From Erysipelotrichaceae bacterium (GTDB lineage Bacteria; Bacillota_I; Bacilli_A; Erysipelotrichales; Coprobacillaceae), in contig JAJQDJ010000148.1 in the NCBI GenBank assembly GCA_021202205.1, forward strand, positions 1-11,293: a stretch of DNA of 11,293 nucleotides, written 5' to 3'. The notes beneath the pieces were generated by a model. It had not been told where the DNA came from, made no database searches, and was given only the letters and a program-made list of their open reading frames with translations. This document shows positions 1 through 5,870 of this stretch, one piece after another. Positions within the stretch are counted from its first letter, which is position 1. The number at the start of each line of letters is the position of its first letter. The position numbers and the translations under genes were made by a program.

Positions 1-51
1 TGCCCTCCAAATCAGCCCTCCCTTAATTCCAGTTTCATTTTACAATACGGG
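1..51. repeat. Left copy of a terminal inverted repeat (possible mobile-element end)
   Basis: Positions 1-51 are the reverse complement of 11290-11240 with a single mismatch (position 16, C here against G in the aligned right copy). Similarity ends sharply after position 51, where the sequence becomes unique and runs into the rplM promoter. A repeat of this length at both window edges is what an assembly shows when it breaks at an insertion sequence or other multicopy repeat; the copies point in opposite directions. No transposase fragment is visible, so the family is not identified. Confidence 0.8.
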
Positions 52-86
52 GAAGGAGAATATGATATAAGGTAACAAAATTTATA

Positions 87-114
87 TTGACAAAATTAAA
101 GAGATTGATATAAT
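87..114 (+). promoter_or_regulatory. Sigma-A promoter of rplM-rpsI
   Basis: A perfect -35 TTGACA (87-92) lies 16 bases upstream of a perfect -10 TATAAT (109-114). The -10 is preceded by TGA (106-108), giving an extended -10. Transcription should start near 120-121, exactly where the first strand of the leader stem begins. It starts about 36 bases inside the left repeat boundary, so the promoter belongs to the native sequence. Confidence 0.8.
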
Positions 115-119
115 TATAT

Positions 120-256
120 GTGCCTTATTACTGACTTGTTTTATATATGTTTAGATGAATAGTTGAGACTGGACATCAATACTAACGTATAGTAATCAAA
201 ACATATACAAAATAAGGTACCTTAATACTGAAGCCCCGGTAAAACTTCAGGAGGAA
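120..256 (+). promoter_or_regulatory. Structured 5' leader of rplM (L13 leader-like)
   Basis: The roughly 140-base untranslated leader can fold. Bases 120-129 pair with 211-220 (10 pairs, one G-U). Bases 141-152 pair with 199-210 (11 of 12). An inner hairpin is TACTA/TAGTA (180-184/190-194). A separate hairpin just before the gene is CTGAAG (228-233) with CTTCAG (245-250), loop CCCCGGTAAAA; its 3' strand covers the first two bases of the Shine-Dalgarno AGGAGG (249-254). Ribosomal-protein operons of Firmicutes, including rplM, are known to carry autoregulatory leaders. The assignment to the L13 leader family is from gene context and the SD-proximal hairpin, not a covariance search. Confidence 0.6.
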
Positions 257-261
257 AAAAG

Positions 262-699
262 ATGAGACAAACAACAATGGCTAAAGAAGCCACAATTGAA
301 CGTAAATGGTACGTTGTTGATGCTGAAGGAATGGTTTTAGGTCGTTTAGCATCAGAAGTAGCTACAGTGCTTAGAGGTAAGAATAAACCTAATTATACAC
401 CACATGTAGATACTGGTGATTATGTTATTATTATTAATGCTGATAAGGTAGTTATGACTGGTAAAAAATTAGATACAGTCAAATACTATCATCACAGTGG
501 CTGGTTAGGTGGTTTAAAAGTAAAAACTGCTCGCCAGTTCAAAGAAACTGATCCTACAGGATTTGTAGAAGCAGCTGTTAAAGGTATGTTACCTCATAAC
601 ACATTAGGTAGACAACAAGGTATGAAATTATTTGTTTATGCTGGTAGTGAACATCCACATGCAGCACAAAAACCAGTTGAGTTAAAGATTAAAGGATAG
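262..699 (+). CDS. rplM: 50S ribosomal protein L13
   Basis: L13 is an early-assembling protein of the large ribosomal subunit that binds 23S rRNA. The 145-residue product has the usual family length and signatures: the N-terminal TIERKWYVVDAEG stretch, LGRLASEVA, the YTPHVDTGDYVIIINADK block, KGMLPHNTLGRQ and the C-terminal YAGSEHPHAAQKP. The first ATG is chosen because AGGAGG (249-254) lies 7 bases upstream and Bacillota L13 proteins commonly begin with this MR-TT-MA type of extension; ATG at 277 (residue 6) is a less well supported alternative. It is cotranscribed with rpsI 14 bases downstream, the classic L13-S9 pair, and probably feedback-controlled through the structured leader. Confidence 0.98.
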   Translation: MRQTTMAKEATIERKWYVVDAEGMVLGRLASEVATVLRGKNKPNYTPHVDTGDYVIIINADKVVMTGKKLDTVKYYHHSGWLGGLKVKTARQFKETDPTGFVEAAVKGMLPHNTLGRQQGMKLFVYAGSEHPHAAQKPVELKIKG

Positions 700-713
700 G
701 AGGACGAGAGATA

Positions 714-1106
714 ATGGCAAACGTACAATACAGAGGAACAGGACGTAGAAAATCTTCAGTAGCACGTGTTATTTTAACACCAGGTGAAGGTAAAATCCAA
801 ATCAACAAAAGAGACGCAAAAGAATATCTTAGAAGTGACGTTTTATTAATGCTCGTCAACCAACCATTTGATGTTACAGGTACAACTGGTAAATTTGATG
901 TAAGTGTTAATGTTTATGGTGGTGGATACACTGGACAAGCTGGTGCAATTCGTCATGGTATTGCAAGAGCATTATGTGAAGCTGGAGGAGATTATCGTCC
1001 AGCATTAAAAGCAGCAGGTTTATTAACTCGTGACGCAAGAGTTAAAGAACGTAAGAAATATGGTTTAAAAGCTGCTCGTAAAGCTCCACAATTCTCAAAA
1101 CGTTAA
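714..1106 (+). CDS. rpsI: 30S ribosomal protein S9
   Basis: S9 is a small-subunit protein whose C-terminal tail reaches the P-site tRNA. The product has 130 residues, the normal length, with the N-terminal YRGTGRRKSSVARV, the INKRDAKEYL segment, the GGGYTGQAGAIRHGIARAL core and a highly basic tail ending APQFSKR; the terminal KR is the conserved P-site contact. Its Shine-Dalgarno AGGAGG (698-703) overlaps the rplM stop codon TAG (697-699), so the two cistrons are probably translationally coupled. It is the last gene of the operon; a strong terminator follows directly. Confidence 0.98.
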   Translation: MANVQYRGTGRRKSSVARVILTPGEGKIQINKRDAKEYLRSDVLLMLVNQPFDVTGTTGKFDVSVNVYGGGYTGQAGAIRHGIARALCEAGGDYRPALKAAGLLTRDARVKERKKYGLKAARKAPQFSKR

Positions 1107-1135
1107 AAAAGTTCCCATTGTATGGGAACTTTTTT
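1105..1135 (+). terminator. Intrinsic terminator of rplM-rpsI
   Basis: The hairpin GTTCCCA (1111-1117), loop TTGTA, TGGGAAC (1123-1129) is followed by a run of six T (1130-1135). A six-A run (1105-1110) precedes the stem, so the structure can also act on the opposite strand and back up amt termination. It begins within the rpsI stop codon. Confidence 0.9.
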
Positions 1136-1140
1136 ATATA

Positions 1141-1167
1141 ACAAAAATGGAAGGATTACTCCTTCCA
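1141..1167 (-). terminator. Intrinsic terminator of the amt-PII gene
   Basis: On the minus strand the 8-bp stem TGGAAGGA/TCCTTCCA (1148-1155 with 1160-1167, 4-base loop) lies immediately after the amt stop codon and is followed by a T-rich run (complement of 1141-1147). It sits only 13 bases from the oppositely directed rpsI terminator, so the convergent operons are closed by two back-to-back hairpins. Confidence 0.82.
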
Positions 1168-1169
1168 AA

Positions 1170-2861
1170 TTATTCCTCTTCATAACTCAAAGCTTCTTGC
1201 CCTTGAGCACCTGATGAAATTCTTATAACATTTTCTACATCATAAACAAAGATTTTGCCATCACCCATATTACCCGTATATAAAGCTTTTCTAGCAGCAT
1301 CAACAACGTCTTGTACAGGAATAGATGATACTACAATCTCAGCTTTAATCTTAGGACGTAATTCCATATCTACTTTAGCTCCACGATAGTATGTTGTTTG
1401 TCCTTTTTGAATACCACAACCTGATACCCTTGTAAGCGTCATACCAGTAACACCTATGCTATTCATTGCAGATTTTAATTTATTTAAGCAATCAGTTTTT
1501 GTTATGATAACTACCTTGGACATCTTATCTATTGTATCTTTGGTTTTTGGTTTAACTTCATTAAGAATGACTTCAGGAATATCTTCATTTTTCATATAAT
1601 CATAGGATAATGCTTCAGCTTCCATATTAAATCCAGCATAAGCACTATCCAAACCGTGTTCTAATTTATCCAAACCAACAATTTCTTCCTCTGCAGTCAC
1701 TCTTAAACCAATTGTCATATCAATAAGCTTAAAAGTAATAAACATTGTAATTGCTGTCCATGCTCCTATAGCGAGTAAACCAATACATTGTGTAATCAAG
1801 AAATCAGCACCACCACCATAGAACAAACCTTGAACTTCGGGCATTGTTTCCGTACCACATGCAAATAGACCAACACAAATTGTCCCTAAAATACCGTTAC
1901 CAAAATGCACTGCTACAGCTCCAACAGGATCATCAATGTGTAATTTATAATCTAATAACCAAACAAAGAAACAAACCGTAAAACCTGCTAAAATGCCAAT
2001 AATAGCAGCACCCATAACATTAACTGCATCGCATCCTGCAGTAATAGCTACAAGTCCAGCAAGTGATCCATTTAAGGACATAGCTACATCTGGTTTACCA
2101 TATTTTAACCAGGTAAATATCATCACAGTACAAGTGGCTAATGCTGGTGCGACTGTTGTATTCGCAAAGATTGTGGCTAATTGAACACCACTTGTAGCAG
2201 CTGCACCATTGAAGCCATACCAGCCAAACCATAAGATAAAGCAACCCAAAGCCCCAATTGTTAAATTGTGTCCAGAAATACCATTTGGAGATCCGTCTTT
2301 ATTAAATTTACCAATACGTGGACCCAACATACTTGCACCAATCATAGCTGTTAAACCACCAACGAAGTGTATACATGCACTACCTGCAAAATCATGGAAT
2401 CCCATAGCAGCTAACCAGCCATCTGGTCCCCATACCCAATGTGCTTCAATTGGATAAACAATTAAGCTAATCACAAAACTATAAACACAATAAGATAAAA
2501 ACTTTGTTCTTTCTGCCATAGCACCAGATACAATTGTTGCCGTTGTGGCACAGAATACTAAGTTGAATACAAAACTAGACCAATCAGTACCTGCGAAATC
2601 AAACAATGGACTATTGCTCCAGCCTAGCCAGCCAATAATACCCATTCCTGTATCTGTTCCACATAAAAATGCATAACCAAAAAGTAGAAAAGCAACGGTT
2701 CCTAAACAGAAATCCATTAAATTCTTCATAATGATATTTCCTGCATTCTTAGCTCTGGTAAAACCAGCTTCTACCATTGCAAAGCCAGCCTGCATAAAGA
2801 AAACCAATGCAGCACCAATCAAATACCAAATACTAAAGATTTGTGTAATTGCTTCTTCCAT
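1170..2861 (-). CDS. amt: Ammonium transporter with fused C-terminal PII (GlnK-like) domain
   Basis: This is a 563-residue fusion. Residues about 5-405 form an Amt/MEP/Rh ammonium channel of typically 11 membrane helices. Visible are the twin pore histidines H165 (in SACIHFVGG) and H319 (in VAVHFGNG), the Phe-gate residues F103 and F217 (WYGFNG), D157 in FHDFAGS, and the cytosolic EEEIVGLDKLEHG tail. After a linker (about 410-446), residues 447-563 form a full PII domain: ITGMT-type core (VTGMTLTRVSG), the QKGQTTYYRGA T-loop, PKIKAEIV, and GDGKIFVYDVENVIRI. PII proteins normally bind and block Amt as separate trimers; here both are one chain. The T-loop tyrosine equivalent to E. coli GlnB Y51 is valine, so classical uridylylation is not expected, while the pore-plugging Arg (in YYRGA) is kept. 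The start follows AGGAGG (2871-2876), 9 bases from ATG. No separate glnK is nearby. Confidence 0.95.
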   Translation of the reverse strand: MEEAITQIFSIWYLIGAALVFFMQAGFAMVEAGFTRAKNAGNIIMKNLMDFCLGTVAFLLFGYAFLCGTDTGMGIIGWLGWSNSPLFDFAGTDWSSFVFNLVFCATTATIVSGAMAERTKFLSYCVYSFVISLIVYPIEAHWVWGPDGWLAAMGFHDFAGSACIHFVGGLTAMIGASMLGPRIGKFNKDGSPNGISGHNLTIGALGCFILWFGWYGFNGAAATSGVQLATIFANTTVAPALATCTVMIFTWLKYGKPDVAMSLNGSLAGLVAITAGCDAVNVMGAAIIGILAGFTVCFFVWLLDYKLHIDDPVGAVAVHFGNGILGTICVGLFACGTETMPEVQGLFYGGGADFLITQCIGLLAIGAWTAITMFITFKLIDMTIGLRVTAEEEIVGLDKLEHGLDSAYAGFNMEAEALSYDYMKNEDIPEVILNEVKPKTKDTIDKMSKVVIITKTDCLNKLKSAMNSIGVTGMTLTRVSGCGIQKGQTTYYRGAKVDMELRPKIKAEIVVSSIPVQDVVDAARKALYTGNMGDGKIFVYDVENVIRISSGAQGQEALSYEEE

Positions 2862-2877
2862 ATTAAATTTCCTCCTT

Positions 2878-2899
2878 TATACACACCCTAATGTGTATA
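2878..2899 (-). promoter_or_regulatory. Inverted repeat at the amt transcription start (operator or 5' hairpin)
   Basis: TATACACA (2878-2885) and TGTGTATA (2892-2899) are perfect 8-bp inverted arms around a 6-base spacer. The repeat spans the predicted start of transcription and ends just before the Shine-Dalgarno at 2876-2871. This position suits a repressor operator or a 5' RNA hairpin that shields the transcript or the ribosome binding site. The binding factor is unknown; the repeat is seen, the function is inferred. Confidence 0.55.
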
Positions 2900-2904
2900 C
2901 GTGC

Positions 2905-2933
2905 ATTATAAAGAGAATTATTTTATCTGTCAA
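2905..2933 (-). promoter_or_regulatory. Perfect-consensus sigma-A promoter of amt
   Basis: Read on the minus strand, TTGACA (2933-2928) and TATAAT (2910-2905) are separated by exactly 17 bases, a textbook consensus promoter. Transcription should start near 2898, leaving a leader of about 37 bases before the start codon. A promoter this strong would normally need a repressor, or post-transcriptional or post-translational control, for a nitrogen-scavenging gene. Confidence 0.85.
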
Positions 2934-2999
2934 TAATAAATTATCAATATAACAACTAATTATCACATAAAAGCGGTTACATTCAAAATATGAAAATCA

Positions 3000-3024
3000 A
3001 AGAATCTTTATCATAAAGATTCTT
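3000..3024 (-). terminator. Terminator hairpin after the ABC-F gene
   Basis: A perfect 11-bp stem, AAGAATCTTTA (3000-3010) and its complement (3014-3024), encloses a 3-base loop 8 bases beyond the ABC-F stop codon on the minus strand. The following tract is T-rich but broken (TTGATTTTCATATTTT), so termination may be only moderate and some read-through towards amt is possible. Confidence 0.65.
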
Positions 3025-3031
3025 AGTGAGA

Positions 3032-4891
3032 TTAACTACTTAATTCTTCCCACTCTTCTAATAATTTTTCTATTTGTTTATTGAATGCATCAATTTCTAA
3101 TGATACTTCATTATATTTTTGATAATCATTAACGACTTCATCACTCATAAGCAAATCATTAGCATCGTTGATTTGACTTTCTAGTTTTGAAATTTCATTT
3201 TCTATTTTTTTTATTTTATTTTTATGTTTTCTTATATTTGATGCTTGTTCTTTTTTTTCTAGATAAGCTGTATTGGTTTCTTTTTTGATTGTTTGATTAT
3301 CTTTTCTTTCCATATAGGTTGTATAGTTACCAGTGTATGTATAAGCGCTATGGTCAGTCATTTCAACAACCTTGGTTGCTAATTTATTGATAAAATAACG
3401 ATCATGGCTAATAAATAAGATGGTTCCATTAAAACTCAATAAAGCATCTTCTAAGACTTCTTTAGATTCAATATCCAAGTGATTGGTAGGTTCATCTAAT
3501 ATTAAAAAGTTACATTTAGATAGTAATAACTTCAACAAAACAACTCTGCCTCTTTCACCACCAGATAACATATTAATAATCTTAAAAACATCATCACCCT
3601 TAAATTGAAAAGAAGCACATGCATTTCTAATTTCTGTATTGGTCATATTAGGATAAGTATCACTAATCTCCTGAAAGATGGTTTTATAATAAGATAATGA
3701 TTCATGTTCCTGGTCATAATAACCAATCAATACTTTACTACCAATCTTTATCTTACCACTTGTAGGTATATAATCTTGTAAAATCATATGAAATAATGTT
3801 GTTTTACCAATTCCATTAGGACCTATTAATGCTACTCTTTCTTGTTTCTTGACTTCAAAAGATATATTTTCAAACAAGAGTGAATCAAAAGTCATAGCTA
3901 GATTCTTAACTGTTAAAACATCATAACCTGATTCAACTTCACTATTAAATTGAATGCGTATACTTTGTGGTAAACTTTCAGGCCTATCTACTTTTTCCAT
4001 ACGTTCTAATGCTTTTTCTTTGCTTTCTGCTCTTTTGATTTGTTTTTCTCTATTGTAGGATTTTAATCGATCGATGCTTTCCTGCATACGTTTGATTTCT
4101 TTTTGATTATCATAGAAGTGTTTGAGATCAACATCTCTATTATGTTTTTTAATGATTGCATATTGGTCGTAAGAGCATTTATATAAGGTCGATTTCCCAT
4201 TTTCTATTTCCATAATTGCATTCGATACTTGATCAATAAAATATCTATCATGGGATACAACAATCATCGCACTTTTATAATTCTTCAAATAGTTTTCTAA
4301 CCATTCAATAGAATTGACATCTAAATGATTGGTAGGTTCATCCAGTAACAATAAATCAGGCTGTAATAATAATAACCTGCCTAAAGCAACTCTGGTTTTT
4401 TGTCCACCTGATAAAATACCAATTTTATAATTCCACTCATCTTCATTAAATCCCAAACCTTTTAAAACACCCTTTAATTGACTCTCATAACTATATCCAT
4501 TCGCATATTCAAATTCATTAGATAATCTATCATATTCTTTCATAATGCTTTCTAAATTGCTTTGAATCGCCATTTGCGCTTCTAATTCACGCATACGTTC
4601 CTGTTTTTTTAATAAAGGTTTAAAAACATCTAATAATGCTTCATAAATAGTCATATCATAGTCAATCGTATTATGCTGTGATAAATAGCCAATGGTTATA
4701 TCATTGGGCTTATGAATATCACCCGAATCATAACTTTCTTCATTACATAATATTCTTAGCAGTGTAGATTTACCTGCTCCATTCTCACCTATAATCGCCA
4801 ATTTATCATGATCTTCTATTTTAAAAGTTATATTGTCTAGTAATAATTCTCCTTGAAAAGATTTACACAAGGATGAACAAGCTAATATCAT
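3032..4891 (-). CDS. ABC-F family ATPase (YdiF-like, ribosome-associated)
   Basis: This is a soluble 619-residue protein with two ABC ATPase domains and no membrane segments, as in ABC-F translation factors that act in the ribosomal E site. Domain 1: Walker A GENGAGKS (35-42), signature LSGGQ (160-164), Walker B with D184/E185 in LLLDEPTNHLD, switch SHDR (213-216). A charged helical linker (about 240-305) corresponds to the P-site tRNA interaction motif. Domain 2: Walker A GPNGIGKT (357-364), signature LSGGE (442-446), D466/E467, SHDR (495-498). A lysine/glutamate-rich coiled coil (about 540-619) closes the protein. The length and C-terminal coil resemble housekeeping YdiF/Uup types more than dedicated antibiotic-resistance ABC-Fs, but substrate cannot be told from sequence alone. 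The start ATG has GGTGA upstream. It is monocistronic and divergent from murI. Confidence 0.93.
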   Translation of the reverse strand: MILACSSLCKSFQGELLLDNITFKIEDHDKLAIIGENGAGKSTLLRILCNEESYDSGDIHKPNDITIGYLSQHNTIDYDMTIYEALLDVFKPLLKKQERMRELEAQMAIQSNLESIMKEYDRLSNEFEYANGYSYESQLKGVLKGLGFNEDEWNYKIGILSGGQKTRVALGRLLLLQPDLLLLDEPTNHLDVNSIEWLENYLKNYKSAMIVVSHDRYFIDQVSNAIMEIENGKSTLYKCSYDQYAIIKKHNRDVDLKHFYDNQKEIKRMQESIDRLKSYNREKQIKRAESKEKALERMEKVDRPESLPQSIRIQFNSEVESGYDVLTVKNLAMTFDSLLFENISFEVKKQERVALIGPNGIGKTTLFHMILQDYIPTSGKIKIGSKVLIGYYDQEHESLSYYKTIFQEISDTYPNMTNTEIRNACASFQFKGDDVFKIINMLSGGERGRVVLLKLLLSKCNFLILDEPTNHLDIESKEVLEDALLSFNGTILFISHDRYFINKLATKVVEMTDHSAYTYTGNYTTYMERKDNQTIKKETNTAYLEKKEQASNIRKHKNKIKKIENEISKLESQINDANDLLMSDEVVNDYQKYNEVSLEIDAFNKQIEKLLEEWEELSS

Positions 4892-4907
4892 TTACATCAC
4901 CATAGTT

Positions 4908-4936
4908 ATTTTAACATAGCTCACAACTTTGAGAAA
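4908..4936 (-). promoter_or_regulatory. Possible promoter of the ABC-F gene
   Basis: On the minus strand, TAAAAT (4913-4908) is preceded by TGT, an extended -10 arrangement. The best -35 at 17-base spacing is the poor TTTCTC (4936-4931). It lies about 17 bases from the start codon, so the leader would be very short. Weak call based on the lack of a better candidate. Confidence 0.35.
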
Positions 4937-4944
4937 GAAAAACA

Positions 4945-4973
4945 TTGTTATTATTTCATATAAACGTTATAAT
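4945..4973 (+). promoter_or_regulatory. Sigma-A promoter of murI
   Basis: TTGTTA (4945-4950) and TATAAT (4968-4973) are 17 bases apart, just upstream of murI. Transcription should start near 4980, leaving a leader of about 15-18 bases that carries the AGGTGG ribosome binding site (4985-4990). Confidence 0.75.
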
Positions 4974-4997
4974 ATTTGAGGAATAGGTGGCGATATG

Positions 4998-5789
4998 ATG
5001 GATAAAAGGCAATTACCTGTAGGTTTTATGGACTCAGGAATAGGGGGTATTAGTGTATTAAAAAGTACGATTGAATTATTACCCAATGAAGATTTCATTT
5101 ACTATGGTGATTCATTGCATGCTCCATATGGTACTAAGAGTGTTGATGAAATTAAACAACTAACTTTTAACGTAGTTGATTACCTTTTATCAAAAGGTAT
5201 CAAAGCCCTTGTTGTAGCCTGTAATACAGCCACAAGTGCAGCTATTAATGATTTAAGAAATTTGTATCCTGATATGCCTATTGTAGGAATAGAGCCTGCT
5301 ATCAAACCTGCTGTGGTGACAAACCAGGGAGGGCGTATTATTGTTATGGCAACACCTATGACAATTAAGCAAGATAAATTTCATCATCTTTTAGCGCAGT
5401 ATAATGATCAAGCAGAAATCGTTCCATTAGGTTGTGAACATTTAATGGAATTTGTAGAAGAAGGTATATTATCAGGAAGCCAATTGGAAGCATATTTTGA
5501 TGAGCACCTTCAACCCTATATTACTGATAACACTGAAACAATTGTTTTAGGATGCACGCATTATCCTTTCCTTTATCCATATTTAAAGAAATATCTCAAC
5601 AATGATGACATACATATCATAGATGGTAGTTATGGAACAGCTATGGAATTGAAAAGAAGATTAGAAGCATCAAATTTATTAAATAATAATCATCCAGGAA
5701 ATATCATTATTGAAAACTCATTGCCATCTTCGAATATTATAGATTTAAGCTGGAAACTTCTAAACATGCCTACATACGAAAAGTGCTAA
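4998..5789 (+). CDS. murI: Glutamate racemase
   Basis: MurI interconverts L- and D-glutamate without cofactor and supplies D-Glu for peptidoglycan synthesis in the cytoplasm. The 263-residue product has the normal length. Numbered from the chosen start, it shows FMDSGIGGISVL (D12, S13), YYGDSLHAPYG, the first catalytic cysteine C75 in VVACNTATSAA, and the second, C186, in LGCTHYPFL. Two ATG codons are adjacent (4995 and 4998); AGGTGG (4985-4990) is 4 bases from the first and 7 from the second, so the second is preferred, with one residue at stake. It has its own promoter and a terminator that overlaps its stop codon, so it appears monocistronic. Confidence 0.96.
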   Translation: MDKRQLPVGFMDSGIGGISVLKSTIELLPNEDFIYYGDSLHAPYGTKSVDEIKQLTFNVVDYLLSKGIKALVVACNTATSAAINDLRNLYPDMPIVGIEPAIKPAVVTNQGGRIIVMATPMTIKQDKFHHLLAQYNDQAEIVPLGCEHLMEFVEEGILSGSQLEAYFDEHLQPYITDNTETIVLGCTHYPFLYPYLKKYLNNDDIHIIDGSYGTAMELKRRLEASNLLNNNHPGNIIIENSLPSSNIIDLSWKLLNMPTYEKC

Positions 5790-5799
5790 GCACTTTTTT
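5779..5799 (+). terminator. Terminator of murI overlapping its stop codon
   Basis: AAAAGTGC (5779-5786) pairs with GCACTTTT (5790-5797), and the T run continues to 5799. The three-base loop TAA (5787-5789) is the murI stop codon, so the left arm encodes the last residues (EKC) of the protein. The stem is short in G-C pairs but perfect. Confidence 0.8.
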
Positions 5800-5809
5800 A
5801 AAATATCTA

Positions 5810-5838
5810 TTGAATGCATAAATATAATATTGTATAAT
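5810..5838 (+). promoter_or_regulatory. Sigma-A promoter of the acn-icd-gntR operon
   Basis: TTGAAT (5810-5815) and TATAAT (5833-5838) are 17 bases apart. Predicted transcription starts near 5845, inside the palindrome at 5835-5850. A second TATAAT-like string at 5823-5828 has no matching -35. Confidence 0.75.
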
Positions 5839-5850
5839 TGTATACAATTA
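5835..5850 (+). promoter_or_regulatory. Predicted GntR operator: 16-bp palindrome
   Basis: TAATTGTATACAATTA is a perfect 16-bp palindrome that overlaps the last four bases of the -10 and the expected start point, an ideal place for repression. An additional ATTGTATA half (5829-5836) abuts it. Operators of GntR/FadR-type regulators are commonly short palindromes of the T-x-GT...AC-x-A form, which this matches (TTGTATACAA). The regulator encoded at the end of the same operon is the natural candidate for binding it. I saw no second copy in the window. Confidence 0.65.
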
Positions 5851-5870
5851 AACGAAAGGGTGATATATGT

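Noticed and set aside
120..256. A T-box or metabolite riboswitch before rplM
   Set aside because: No specifier loop, no T-box consensus and no terminator/antiterminator pair are visible; a ribosomal-protein leader fits the gene better.
1993..2952. Plus-strand open frames opposite amt
   Set aside because: They are antisense shadows of the transporter, lacking ribosome binding sites and family features.
3032..4891. Dedicated antibiotic-resistance ABC-F gene
   Set aside because: The long C-terminal coiled coil, no attenuator-like leader and chromosomal context favour a housekeeping YdiF/Uup-type factor, though resistance cannot be excluded from sequence.
5838..5870. TTG at 5838 as the start of aconitase, adding 11 residues
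   Set aside because: It lies in the -10/operator region, upstream of the predicted transcription start, and has no Shine-Dalgarno; ATG 5871 has GGGTGAT at the right distance.
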